Assembly (NCBI GenBank): GCA_043756275.1
Contig: JAYURJ010000052.1
Location: forward strand, 1-5,690
Length of the DNA: 5,690 bases
Source: UKL13-2 sp043756275
GTDB lineage: Bacteria; Pseudomonadota; Gammaproteobacteria; Burkholderiales; Usitatibacteraceae
Direction: 5' to 3'
This document shows positions 1 to 5,463 of this stretch, piece after piece. The position numbers and the translations under genes were made by a program. Each line of letters opens with the position of its first letter. The first letter of the stretch is position 1. The notes under the pieces are model-generated. The model did no database searches. It was not told the DNA's origin and worked only from the letters and a program-made list of their open reading frames with translations.

Positions 1-835
1 GTTCTTCGGTCATCCAGAGGTGTACATCCTGATCTTGCCAGCGTTTGGTATCGTCTCATCGATCATTCCTGCGTTTGCGAGAAAGCCACTGTTTGGCTAC
101 GCCTCGATGGTGTACGCAACTGGTTCCATCGCGATTTTGTCGTTCATCGTCTGGGGGCACCACATGTTTACGGTTGGCATGCCCGCGGCCGGACAGTTGT
201 TTTTCATGTATGCCACGATGTTGATCGCGGTACCGACCGGCGTGAAAATTTTCAACTGGATCGCGACGATGTGGCGTGGCTCGCTCACATTTGAAACGCC
301 GATGCTGTTTTGTATCGGCTTCCTGTGCATGTTTACGCTGGGCGGATTCTCAGGTTTGGTGCTCGCGATTGTTGCGGTCGACATCACGTTGCACAACACC
401 TATTACGTGGTCGCGCATTTTCACTATGTATTGTTTCCCGGTGCTATCTGGGGCCTGACGGCAGCGGTGTATTTTTATCTGCCAAAATTCACCGGAAAAA
501 TGTATAACGAGACGTTAGGGAAATGGCATTTCTGGATATCTGCCATTGCATTCAATGTCACGTTCTTTCCGCAGCACTTTCTGGGACTCGCTGGCATGCC
601 GCGCCGAATTCCGGATTACGCACTTCAGTATGCTGAATGGAATGCGATCTCCACGATTGGCGCGTTTGTACTGGGCTTTAGCCAACTTATCTTCCTCTAC
701 AACGTTATCGTCACGATTCGTTCTGGCGAGAAAGCCAAAGATCGGCAATGGGAGGGTGCAGACTCGCTCGAGTGGACGCATCTGCCAAGCCCCGTCCCGT
801 ATCACACTTTTGAAACGCCGCCGGTGCTGAAGTAG
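1..835 (+). CDS. ctaD: Cytochrome c oxidase subunit I (aa3-type), C-terminal part, 5' truncated by window edge
   Basis: Catalytic subunit of the inner-membrane terminal oxidase, which reduces O2 to water with electrons from cytochrome c and pumps protons. The reading frame is open from base 2, so the gene starts upstream; 277 residues are visible of a family length near 530. The first visible residues are FFGHPEVY, containing the CuB ligand His (11-13) and the Tyr (23-25) that is cross-linked to it in this family. Next come the CuB histidine pair in WGHHMF (158-163), the K-channel lysine in TGVKIFNW (245-247), and the heme a3 and heme a ligands in AHFHYVL (His at 416-418 and 422-424). The propionate-binding arginine pair lies in MPRRIPDY (602-607). 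The Mg-site motif reads LHNTYYVV where I expect LHDTYYVV (Asn at 395-397). The frame ends in TAG at 833-835. About six membrane helices are visible. The small assembly protein starts 13 nt downstream. Also called coxA. The family assignment is very secure. Confidence 0.97.
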   Translation, partial: FFGHPEVYILILPAFGIVSSIIPAFARKPLFGYASMVYATGSIAILSFIVWGHHMFTVGMPAAGQLFFMYATMLIAVPTGVKIFNWIATMWRGSLTFETPMLFCIGFLCMFTLGGFSGLVLAIVAVDITLHNTYYVVAHFHYVLFPGAIWGLTAAVYFYLPKFTGKMYNETLGKWHFWISAIAFNVTFFPQHFLGLAGMPRRIPDYALQYAEWNAISTIGAFVLGFSQLIFLYNVIVTIRSGEKAKDRQWEGADSLEWTHLPSPVPYHTFETPPVLK

Positions 836-848
836 GCGCGCTTGCCAC

Positions 849-983
849 ATGAACGATAAACTCACTGACCAGCTGCACGCAAGTCAAAGCCGTGGCAAGA
901 CGATTACGCTGGCTCTCTTACTGGTGTGGGTAGCTGCGGTGTTCACTTATTCAATTCTGAAGTTCGCCAAGGTAATCAGTTGA
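849..983 (+). CDS. Cytochrome oxidase small assembly protein, 44 aa, single-pass membrane protein
   Basis: A short frame beginning MNDKLTDQLHASQSRGK and ending FAKVIS. It has a polar N-terminus (residues 1-17), one hydrophobic segment (about 18-36, TITLALLLVWVAAVFTYSI) and a short basic tail, so it is a single-pass inner-membrane peptide. A small protein of this size and shape sits between subunit I and cox11 in many betaproteobacteria and is annotated there as a cytochrome oxidase small assembly protein; I assign it from position and topology, since the sequence carries no catalytic motif. The ATG lies 13 nt after the ctaD stop; a weak AGTAGG (831-836) is the only ribosome-binding candidate. 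Its TGA overlaps the TTG start of ctaG, which suggests translational coupling. An assembly or stability role for subunit I is inferred only. Confidence 0.8.
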   Translation: MNDKLTDQLHASQSRGKTITLALLLVWVAAVFTYSILKFAKVIS

Positions 984-1537
984 GCCATACAGCCGACTCC
1001 ACAGCTCAAGCCGAAGTACGCGAGAATAATCGCGTGACATTTTGGAAGCTGCTGATGGTCGTGCCAGTGATGCTTGTATTTTGCGCTTCGATGGTTCCAC
1101 TGTACCGGCAGATCTGCAATGTCCTTGGCATCACGGCAACGCGAACGATTGTGGAAAGCACTCAGGTCGATGCGAGTCGTGTCGTAAAAGTTGAGTTTGT
1201 GGCGAATCTAAACAAGAGTTTTGCATGGCAATTTGAGCCGGTCGAGAAGCTCGTTGAAATCCATCCCGGCGCGATGGCCACGATAAATTACCGCGTAACC
1301 AATACATTGCCTTACGCGACAACCGGGCGCGCAGTGCCGAGCTTTGCGCCTCTGGAGGCGGGGCTTTATTTTAATAAGCTTGAGTGTTTTTGTTTCAGCA
1401 ACCAGACTTTGTTGGCTGGCGAAACGCGCAATATGCCGGTTACCTTTTTCGTTGATCCGAAACTGCCAAAGGATCTTGCTGCCATCGCGTTGTCGTATAC
1501 ATTTTTCAACGTGACGGAAGAAGGCAATAGGTCGTAA
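980..1537 (+). CDS. ctaG: Cytochrome c oxidase assembly protein CtaG/Cox11 (CuB copper chaperone), TTG start
   Basis: Delivers copper to the CuB site of subunit I from the periplasmic side of the membrane. From the TTG start the protein is 185 residues, matching the family (about 180-200). The layout is a short cytoplasmic N-terminus (1-19), one membrane helix (about 20-42) and a periplasmic immunoglobulin-like domain. The copper-binding motif CFCF is intact (1385-1396, Cys136 and Cys138) within LECFCFSNQTL, and the membrane-proximal cysteine is in YRQIC (Cys46). The downstream VTFFVDPKLPKDL stretch is typical of the family. I prefer TTG at 980-982 over a further-upstream GTG (926), because 926 lies inside the preceding gene and adds unfamily-like residues, whereas TTG has AAGG (969-972) seven bases upstream and overlaps the preceding stop as TTGA. 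No in-frame ATG lies close enough to keep the full helix. Its stop overlaps the next ATG (TAATG). Confidence 0.93.
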   Translation: MSHTADSTAQAEVRENNRVTFWKLLMVVPVMLVFCASMVPLYRQICNVLGITATRTIVESTQVDASRVVKVEFVANLNKSFAWQFEPVEKLVEIHPGAMATINYRVTNTLPYATTGRAVPSFAPLEAGLYFNKLECFCFSNQTLLAGETRNMPVTFFVDPKLPKDLAAIALSYTFFNVTEEGNRS

Positions 1538-1713
1538 TGTGGAACACATTCAAAGCCGTATTGTGGGGATTACTTGGTATACGAAGCAGTAAAGGCTACG
1601 AGCACGACCAGCAAAAATTAAAGGTGCAACACATTATTGCGGTTGGTATTTTTTGTGTTTTGGTATTTGTGGTGAGTTTGTTTTTCTTGGTCAGAATGCT
1701 CACTGCCAAATAA
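1537..1713 (+). CDS. DUF2970 family small membrane protein, 58 aa
   Basis: Begins MWNTFKAVLWGLLGIRSSKGYEHD and ends LVRMLTAK. It has an amphipathic N-terminal stretch with the WGLLGIRSSKGYE motif (residues 10-22) that I recognise from DUF2970 proteins, a charged linker (23-30), and one C-terminal membrane helix (about 33-53). Function is unknown; the family recurs between cox11 and subunit III in betaproteobacteria, which suggests a role in oxidase assembly or stability, but nothing in the sequence shows a reaction. The ATG overlaps the ctaG stop by one base (TAATG), with AGG at 1529-1531 five bases upstream, so translation is probably coupled to ctaG. At 58 residues it falls under common length cut-offs. 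Family assignment is from memory of the motif and from context. Confidence 0.82.
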   Translation: MWNTFKAVLWGLLGIRSSKGYEHDQQKLKVQHIIAVGIFCVLVFVVSLFFLVRMLTAK

Positions 1714-1734
1714 AATGCAGTCATTCAGAGTGTT

Positions 1735-1741
1735 AAGGGAG
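1735..1741 (+). promoter_or_regulatory. Ribosome-binding site of coxC
   Basis: AAGGGAG lies seven bases before the ATG at 1749 and is the clearest Shine-Dalgarno sequence in the window. It fixes the coxC start and fits the high expression expected of a structural subunit. The 35-nt gap after DUF2970 holds no obvious terminator or promoter, so coxC is probably co-transcribed with the genes before it. Confidence 0.7.
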
Positions 1742-1748
1742 TTTTAGC

Positions 1749-2615
1749 ATGAGTGCAACAACTGGCGGCTATTATTTTGCCCCACCGTCTAAGTGGCCCG
1801 TGGTGGGCTCTATCGCGCTGTTTTTCTTCATGCTGGGTCTGGCGCTGTGGATGAACGAAATTCAGCCGTGGGGCTATACCTCGCTCGCACTCGGCTTCGG
1901 TATCCTGCTGTACATGCTGTTTGGGTGGTTCGGGATCGTCATCCACGAAAGTGAATCCGGCTTGTACAACAAGCAAATGGACACCTCATATCGCTGGAGC
2001 ATGAGCTGGTTCATTTTTTCCGAAGTGATGTTTTTCTCGGCTTTCTTCGGCGCTTTGTTTTATGCCCGGATATTTTCAGTGCCGTGGCTAGGTGATTTCG
2101 ATAATGCGCTGCTTTGGCAGGGTTACGAGGCCAAGTGGCCAACGATGGGGCCGTACCTGGATCCTAACCCGGCATTCCAATTCTCACCAATGAGCGCATG
2201 GGGGCTTCCGGCCATCAACACCGCGTTATTGCTCAGCTCGGGTGTAACGGTGACATGGGCGCATCATGCAATGATCGCCAACAATCGGAAACAATTGATT
2301 CTCGGCTTATTCCTGACGGTGTTGCTCGGGGCAATATTTTTGGGCGTGCAAGCATACGAATACGCCCACGCTTACTCAGCGCTGAATTTGAAGCTGTCGT
2401 CAGGCGTTTTTGGTTCCACGTTTTACATGCTTACCGGGTTCCACGGCTTCCATGTAACGCTTGGCGCGATCATGCTGACCGTGATTCTTGTCCGCTGCAT
2501 CAAGGGCCATTTCACACCGGAACACCACTTCGCGTTTGAAGCGGTGGCGTGGTACTGGCACTTCGTTGATGTCGTCTGGCTGGGGCTGTTTATATTCGTT
2601 TACTGGCTCGCATAG
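1749..2615 (+). CDS. coxC: Cytochrome c oxidase subunit III
   Basis: Third core subunit of the aa3 oxidase; it binds alongside subunit I, holds structural lipids and stabilises proton uptake during turnover. The 288 residues match the seven-helix form of the family. Recognisable features are N-terminal GGYYFAPPSKWP, the helix-III glutamate in FIFSEVMFF (Glu92, the position that corresponds to bovine Glu90), an ESESGLY loop before it, the WAHHA motif (about 170-174), GFHGFHV near residue 230, and the C-terminal VAWYWHFVDVVWL signature. The segment between helices III and IV (about 107-150) is a long extramembrane loop, common in bacterial homologues. The start is supported by AAGGGAG seven bases upstream. 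It is followed 17 nt later by a strong hairpin terminator, so it is the last gene of its unit. Also named ctaE. Nothing looks degraded. Confidence 0.97.
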   Translation: MSATTGGYYFAPPSKWPVVGSIALFFFMLGLALWMNEIQPWGYTSLALGFGILLYMLFGWFGIVIHESESGLYNKQMDTSYRWSMSWFIFSEVMFFSAFFGALFYARIFSVPWLGDFDNALLWQGYEAKWPTMGPYLDPNPAFQFSPMSAWGLPAINTALLLSSGVTVTWAHHAMIANNRKQLILGLFLTVLLGAIFLGVQAYEYAHAYSALNLKLSSGVFGSTFYMLTGFHGFHVTLGAIMLTVILVRCIKGHFTPEHHFAFEAVAWYWHFVDVVWLGLFIFVYWLA

Positions 2616-2632
2616 ATATTGAAATCCGGCGG

Positions 2633-2662
2633 AAAAAAAGCCGCACATTGTGCGGCTTTTTT
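2633..2662. terminator. Bidirectional intrinsic terminator between coxC and the convergent DUF2909 gene
   Basis: GCCGCAC (2640-2646) and GTGCGGC (2650-2656) form a perfect seven-pair GC-rich stem around an ATT loop. Seven A bases precede the stem (2633-2639) and six T bases follow it (2657-2662). The A/T flanks extend the pairing, and the hairpin ends in a U-tract when transcribed from either strand. It lies 17 nt after the coxC stop on the + strand and 47 nt past the stop of the minus-strand gene, so it can terminate both convergent transcripts. Confidence 0.87.
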
Positions 2663-2709
2663 GTGTGGCGAGATGAACTTGTTGCCGCCAAACGCATTCG
2701 GAATGTCTA

Positions 2710-2898
2710 TCACTTTGGTATTAGCCCGAAGTAATAACTACCGATCAGGATCAGGAAAATCGCAACCGAGAGCGCGATTCTAAACGTCAGGGCAGTCACC
2801 ATGCGTCTCGAGTCTCCCTTATCCCGGTACATAAAGAACAGCGCGCCGAAAAGGCTGACGATGACCAAAAATAGCAGAATCACGACCAATATTTTCAT
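2710..2898 (-). CDS. Twin transmembrane protein, DUF2909 family, 62 aa
   Basis: The protein begins MKILVVILLFLVIVSLFGAL and consists of two membrane helices (about 2-22 and 40-58) joined by a short, strongly charged loop, YRDKGDSRRM (24-33). This two-helix hairpin with a basic loop matches the DUF2909 'twin transmembrane' family, found at this spot in betaproteobacterial cytochrome oxidase loci, often on the opposite strand as here. The function is not established; an oxidase-related role rests only on position. The start at 2896-2898 lies at the very beginning of the first helix and has only a weak G-rich stretch (complement of CCCC, 2901-2904) in front. A 22-codon frame with a much better Shine-Dalgarno ends in an ATGA overlap with this start. 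The gene runs towards coxC and shares its terminator. Confidence 0.83.
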   Translation of the reverse strand: MKILVVILLFLVIVSLFGALFFMYRDKGDSRRMVTALTFRIALSVAIFLILIGSYYFGLIPK

Positions 2899-2994
2899 TG
2901 CCCCGGTGCCCGTCTCGAATCATTCACGATGCAACATGTCCAACAGTTATTGTAACGCACCATCTTTAGTGCCCCCTCCTGAGCGACTCTCCTG
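2899..2994. promoter_or_regulatory. Divergent intergenic region between DUF2909 gene and SURF1
   Basis: This is the only place where promoters for the SURF1-ctaB unit and the minus-strand gene can both sit. On the minus strand, TACAAT (complement of 2949-2954) matches five of six bases of a sigma-70 -10 box, but I see no matching -35 element. On the + strand, TTCACG (2923-2928) and TATTGT (2948-2953) make a poor pair with a 19-base spacer. An AGGAGG on the minus strand (complement of 2975-2980) precedes a 22-codon frame (2895-2963). SURF1 itself has no clear Shine-Dalgarno. Promoter function follows from the gene layout; the exact elements are guesses. Confidence 0.35.
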
Positions 2995-3750
2995 ATGCCG
3001 TTTCGCCTGTCTTCAATTCGATTTGAGCCTTCGTTGATGCCAACACTGGCAGCCCTTTGCGCACTTTCGGTCACCTTATACCTTGGGTATTGGCAGCAAG
3101 GACGTGCCGCCGAAAAACAAGCAATGCAGACCGAGTTTGCAGGTCGTGCTGCTGCGTTGCCCGTTATGTTGGGCGCTGCAATGGCTGATCCCGTCGCATT
3201 CAGATACGCGCGCGCCATCACACGCGGCGAGTGGGTGGCGGGGGGACAAATTTTTCTCGATAACAAGTTCGACAATGAGGCCGTTGGTTTTCACGTGATC
3301 ACGCCACTCAAAATAGCGGGTACGGATCGTTATGTACTGGTCAATCGCGGATGGGTCGCGCGCGACGCAGTCTATCCAGCGCCACCCGCAATTCCGATGC
3401 CTACGGGATCGGTTGAAGTCGAAGGCGTATTGATGCTTCCGAGCACGCGATTCCTTGAGCTTTCGCCAGCGATCGTTCAGGGCAATGTGTGGCAAAACCT
3501 TACAATTGAGCGCTATCGTGCGGCAAGTAAACTTGATGTGTTGCCGCTGGTGTTGCTGGCAAAAATTGCCAACACGCCACTAAAGCCGGTTGCCGCGCGC
3601 CCCGATGCGAGAGTAGAAAAACATATCGAATATATGCTGACATGGTATTCGTTGGCTGCGACCGTTGCGGTGCTGTGGGTGGCGCTGAACGTCAAGCTTG
3701 AACGTGTCCTGCCGCAGGCGTTAACAAACAGCCAAGGGAAAAAACAATGA
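2995..3750 (+). CDS. SURF1 family cytochrome oxidase biogenesis protein
   Basis: Inner-membrane assembly factor that helps place heme A into subunit I of aa3 oxidases. The 251 residues have the family's two-helix plan: helix 1 at about 14-32, a large periplasmic domain, and helix 2 at about 213-233. Signatures include LGYWQQGRAAEK directly after helix 1 (30-41), RGEW (78-81), GFHVITPL (98-105), VLVNRGWV (114-121) and EYMLTWYSLA leading into helix 2. The ATG at 2995 gives the short basic N-terminus (MPFRLSSIRF) expected before helix 1; the next Met (residue 15) would cut into the helix. No good Shine-Dalgarno precedes it. It is the first gene of the second + strand unit, and its TGA overlaps the next start (ATGA). 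Family membership is secure; a bacterial name such as shy1 is used elsewhere, but I leave the symbol blank. Confidence 0.94.
   Translation: MPFRLSSIRFEPSLMPTLAALCALSVTLYLGYWQQGRAAEKQAMQTEFAGRAAALPVMLGAAMADPVAFRYARAITRGEWVAGGQIFLDNKFDNEAVGFHVITPLKIAGTDRYVLVNRGWVARDAVYPAPPAIPMPTGSVEVEGVLMLPSTRFLELSPAIVQGNVWQNLTIERYRAASKLDVLPLVLLAKIANTPLKPVAARPDARVEKHIEYMLTWYSLAATVAVLWVALNVKLERVLPQALTNSQGKKQ
3734..3739 (+). promoter_or_regulatory. Ribosome-binding site of the SCO-like gene, inside the SURF1 3' end
   Basis: AAGGGA lies seven bases before the ATG at 3747. It supports that start, which overlaps the SURF1 stop as ATGA, and indicates coupled translation of the two proteins. Confidence 0.6.
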
Positions 3751-4331
3751 GTCCCCGCACTAAACTCTTGCTAATGATGGCCTTGTTTGCACTGCCAACA
3801 TTGGCGTCGTTTGCAGCGTTCTACTGGTTCCCACCGACCAAGACCACTAATTACGGAGAACTCATTTCCCCGGTGATCAATTTGCCGCAATTGCCGATGG
3901 CCATTCGTGATGGTACCGATGCCCCCCAAGGCGCGCGTGAGCAGGGTTTGCGAGGAAAGTGGTTAATCATTACCCGCGACGGCGGTGCATGCGATGTAAC
4001 GTGCGAGCAGAAACTTTTTGCGATGCGTCAGTCGCGCGTGATTGTCGGTCGAGAGATGGATCGCGTCGCGCGCGTAGTACTGGTCGACGACGATGTCACG
4101 CCGTCAGATGAATTGATCAAACGCTATCAGGGCACTGCGTGGATCAACGCGAAAACCATGCCTTGGTTATCCAAGCTGCCAATGCCGACACAAGACCCAA
4201 GCAATGGCCGGGCGTATTTATATGCGGTTGATCCCTTGGGCAATATTTTTATGCGCTATGGTGCAGATGCAGATGTGAAGCTGATTGCCAAAGACTTGCG
4301 ACGAGTGCTTAAGGCCTCCCAGATCGGTTGA
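3747..4331 (+). CDS. SCO-like transmembrane protein associated with cytochrome oxidase, CxxxC motif, no histidine
   Basis: The 194-residue protein has an N-terminal signal-anchor helix (about 6-27) and a predicted periplasmic thioredoxin-like domain. It resembles a group of betaproteobacterial proteins found between SURF1 and ctaA, sometimes loosely labelled as oxidase-associated transmembrane proteins. GKWLIITRDGGACDVTCEQKL (70-90) aligns in character with the SCO1/PrrC region: a strand, then a CxxxC pair (Cys82, Cys86) starting a helix. The C-terminal YLYAVDPLGNIFMRYGAD (157-174) resembles the 'VDPxG' strand of thioredoxin-fold proteins. SCO proteins bind copper with both cysteines plus a distal histidine, but this protein contains no histidine anywhere. 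A thiol-disulfide role, or copper binding of another kind, is therefore as likely as SCO-type CuA loading. The start is set by AAGGGA and the ATGA overlap with SURF1; ctaA begins 32 nt later. Confidence 0.85.
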   Translation: MSPRTKLLLMMALFALPTLASFAAFYWFPPTKTTNYGELISPVINLPQLPMAIRDGTDAPQGAREQGLRGKWLIITRDGGACDVTCEQKLFAMRQSRVIVGREMDRVARVVLVDDDVTPSDELIKRYQGTAWINAKTMPWLSKLPMPTQDPSNGRAYLYAVDPLGNIFMRYGADADVKLIAKDLRRVLKASQIG

Positions 4332-4347
4332 GTGCTGCAAATTGAAT

Positions 4348-4354
4348 AGAGAAG
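4348..4354 (+). promoter_or_regulatory. Probable ribosome-binding site of ctaA
   Basis: AGAGAAG ends nine bases before the ATG at 4364 and fifteen before a second in-frame ATG at 4370, so it favours the first. The match to the consensus is only moderate. The 32-nt gap contains no visible terminator or promoter. Confidence 0.4.
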
Positions 4355-4363
4355 TTAGCCCAT

Positions 4364-5455
4364 ATGCGAATGAATATTATTGAACAAGGGTTGATCGGCG
4401 GTATCACGCTTGCCATCATATTGGCTGCATTCATTTGGATAAAGCGCGATAACGACCGTTTTCAGACGCTCGTCGGGCTGACCTTGGCAATGACCTTCAT
4501 ATTGGTGATCCTTGGTGCCTTTGTCAGGCTATCTGATGCAGGCTTGGGATGTCCCGATTGGCCGGGTTGTTACGGCAATCTGATGCCGCATCATTCAGTT
4601 GAAGATATCCGCGCCGCCGAAGCGAATCAGCCCGGCGGGCCTGTCTCGATGGCAAAGGCGTGGAAGGAAATGGCGCATCGGTACCTTGCGATGATTGTGG
4701 GCGCGCTGATCGCGGCCATTATGTTCGCTGCTTGGCGTAATCGACGCGCATGGACCCAGTCACCATTATTGGCCACACTGTTAGGCGGCGCGGTTATATT
4801 TCAGGCGGCACTCGGTGCATGGACGGTGACCATGCTACTGAAGCCAGCCATCGTTACTGCGCACTTGTTGGGCGGCATCACGATACTCTCGCTATTGGCC
4901 TGGCTGCATTGGCGGCAAGCGGTTGGCCAATCAGGCCGTCCGGGCTGGGCAAAAGGTATAATTGCGCCAAAGGGGTTGCGAATATTTGCGCTACTGGCAT
5001 TGGCAACTTTGCTTGGCCAAATTGCGCTCGGGGGGTGGGTAAGTACCAACTACGCCGCTTTGGCATGTGCCGATTTTCCGATGTGTGATGGCAAGCTAGT
5101 TCCAGCGATGGATTTTGCGAATGCCTTTCATATTCTCAGGCCCTTAGGGATGGGTCCGGATGGTGAGTTACTAACGCTGGAGGCTTTGCGCGCCATCCAT
5201 TGGGCGCATCGTTTGGGCGCAGTGTTTGCGGTATTGGTGGTCGGCGGCTTCGCGTTCGCGTTGTTGAAAATAGAGTCTGGCAAAAAGGCAGCGAAAATGC
5301 TGTTTGTGATGCTCACAATACAAGTGTTGCTGGGGATCTCAAATGTGTGGTTTAGTCTGCCGCTCCCCGTCGCAGTTGCACATAACGGCGTTGCCGCCCT
5401 GTTGTTTACCCTTTTGCTGTTGATCAACCTGCGTCTTTTTGATCGTCGATACTGA
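4364..5455 (+). CDS. ctaA: Heme A synthase (COX15/CtaA family)
   Basis: Integral membrane enzyme that oxidises the C8 methyl group of heme O to a formyl group, giving heme A for the oxidase. The 363 residues contain eight or nine hydrophobic segments in two pseudo-symmetric halves. The four family histidines are present: His105 in KEMAHRYLA (with the conserved Glu102), His167 in VTAHLLGG, His282 in IHWAHRLGA and His340 in VAVAHNGVA. Each half also has a cysteine pair in an external loop: GLGCPDWPGCYG (Cys63/Cys69) and ALACADFPMCDG (Cys235/Cys241). An extra hydrophobic stretch (about 8-26) precedes the first core helix, as I recall for proteobacterial homologues. Two in-frame ATG codons (4364, 4370) are possible starts; Shine-Dalgarno spacing favours the first. 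ctaB follows 8 nt downstream, so heme O and heme A synthesis are co-transcribed. All key residues are intact. Confidence 0.96.
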   Translation: MRMNIIEQGLIGGITLAIILAAFIWIKRDNDRFQTLVGLTLAMTFILVILGAFVRLSDAGLGCPDWPGCYGNLMPHHSVEDIRAAEANQPGGPVSMAKAWKEMAHRYLAMIVGALIAAIMFAAWRNRRAWTQSPLLATLLGGAVIFQAALGAWTVTMLLKPAIVTAHLLGGITILSLLAWLHWRQAVGQSGRPGWAKGIIAPKGLRIFALLALATLLGQIALGGWVSTNYAALACADFPMCDGKLVPAMDFANAFHILRPLGMGPDGELLTLEALRAIHWAHRLGAVFAVLVVGGFAFALLKIESGKKAAKMLFVMLTIQVLLGISNVWFSLPLPVAVAHNGVAALLFTLLLLINLRLFDRRY

Positions 5456-5463
5456 TTCCTGAA

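Noticed and set aside
515..865. 116-residue minus-strand frame across the end of ctaD
   Set aside because: Shadow of ctaD, whose motifs are unambiguous; the translation is Arg-rich with no recognisable domain.
926..979. Upstream extension of ctaG to a GTG at 926
   Set aside because: These codons lie inside the 44-residue small protein gene in another frame and would add MGSCGVHLFNSEVRQGNQ, which does not resemble Cox11 N-termini; the TTG at 980 has better ribosome-binding context.
1208..1549. 113-residue minus-strand frame across ctaG
   Set aside because: Antisense shadow of the Cox11 domain, without its own start context or motif.
2666..2689. Second weak inverted repeat TGGCG/CGCCA after the terminator
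   Set aside because: Five-base arms with a 14-base loop and no T-tract; expected by chance at this length.
2895..3275. 126-residue minus-strand frame antisense to SURF1
   Set aside because: It lies mostly across the SURF1 coding frame, has a low-complexity Ala/Arg-rich translation without family motifs, and SURF1 is clearly real. Only its last 22 codons, outside SURF1, deserved separate mention as a leader candidate.
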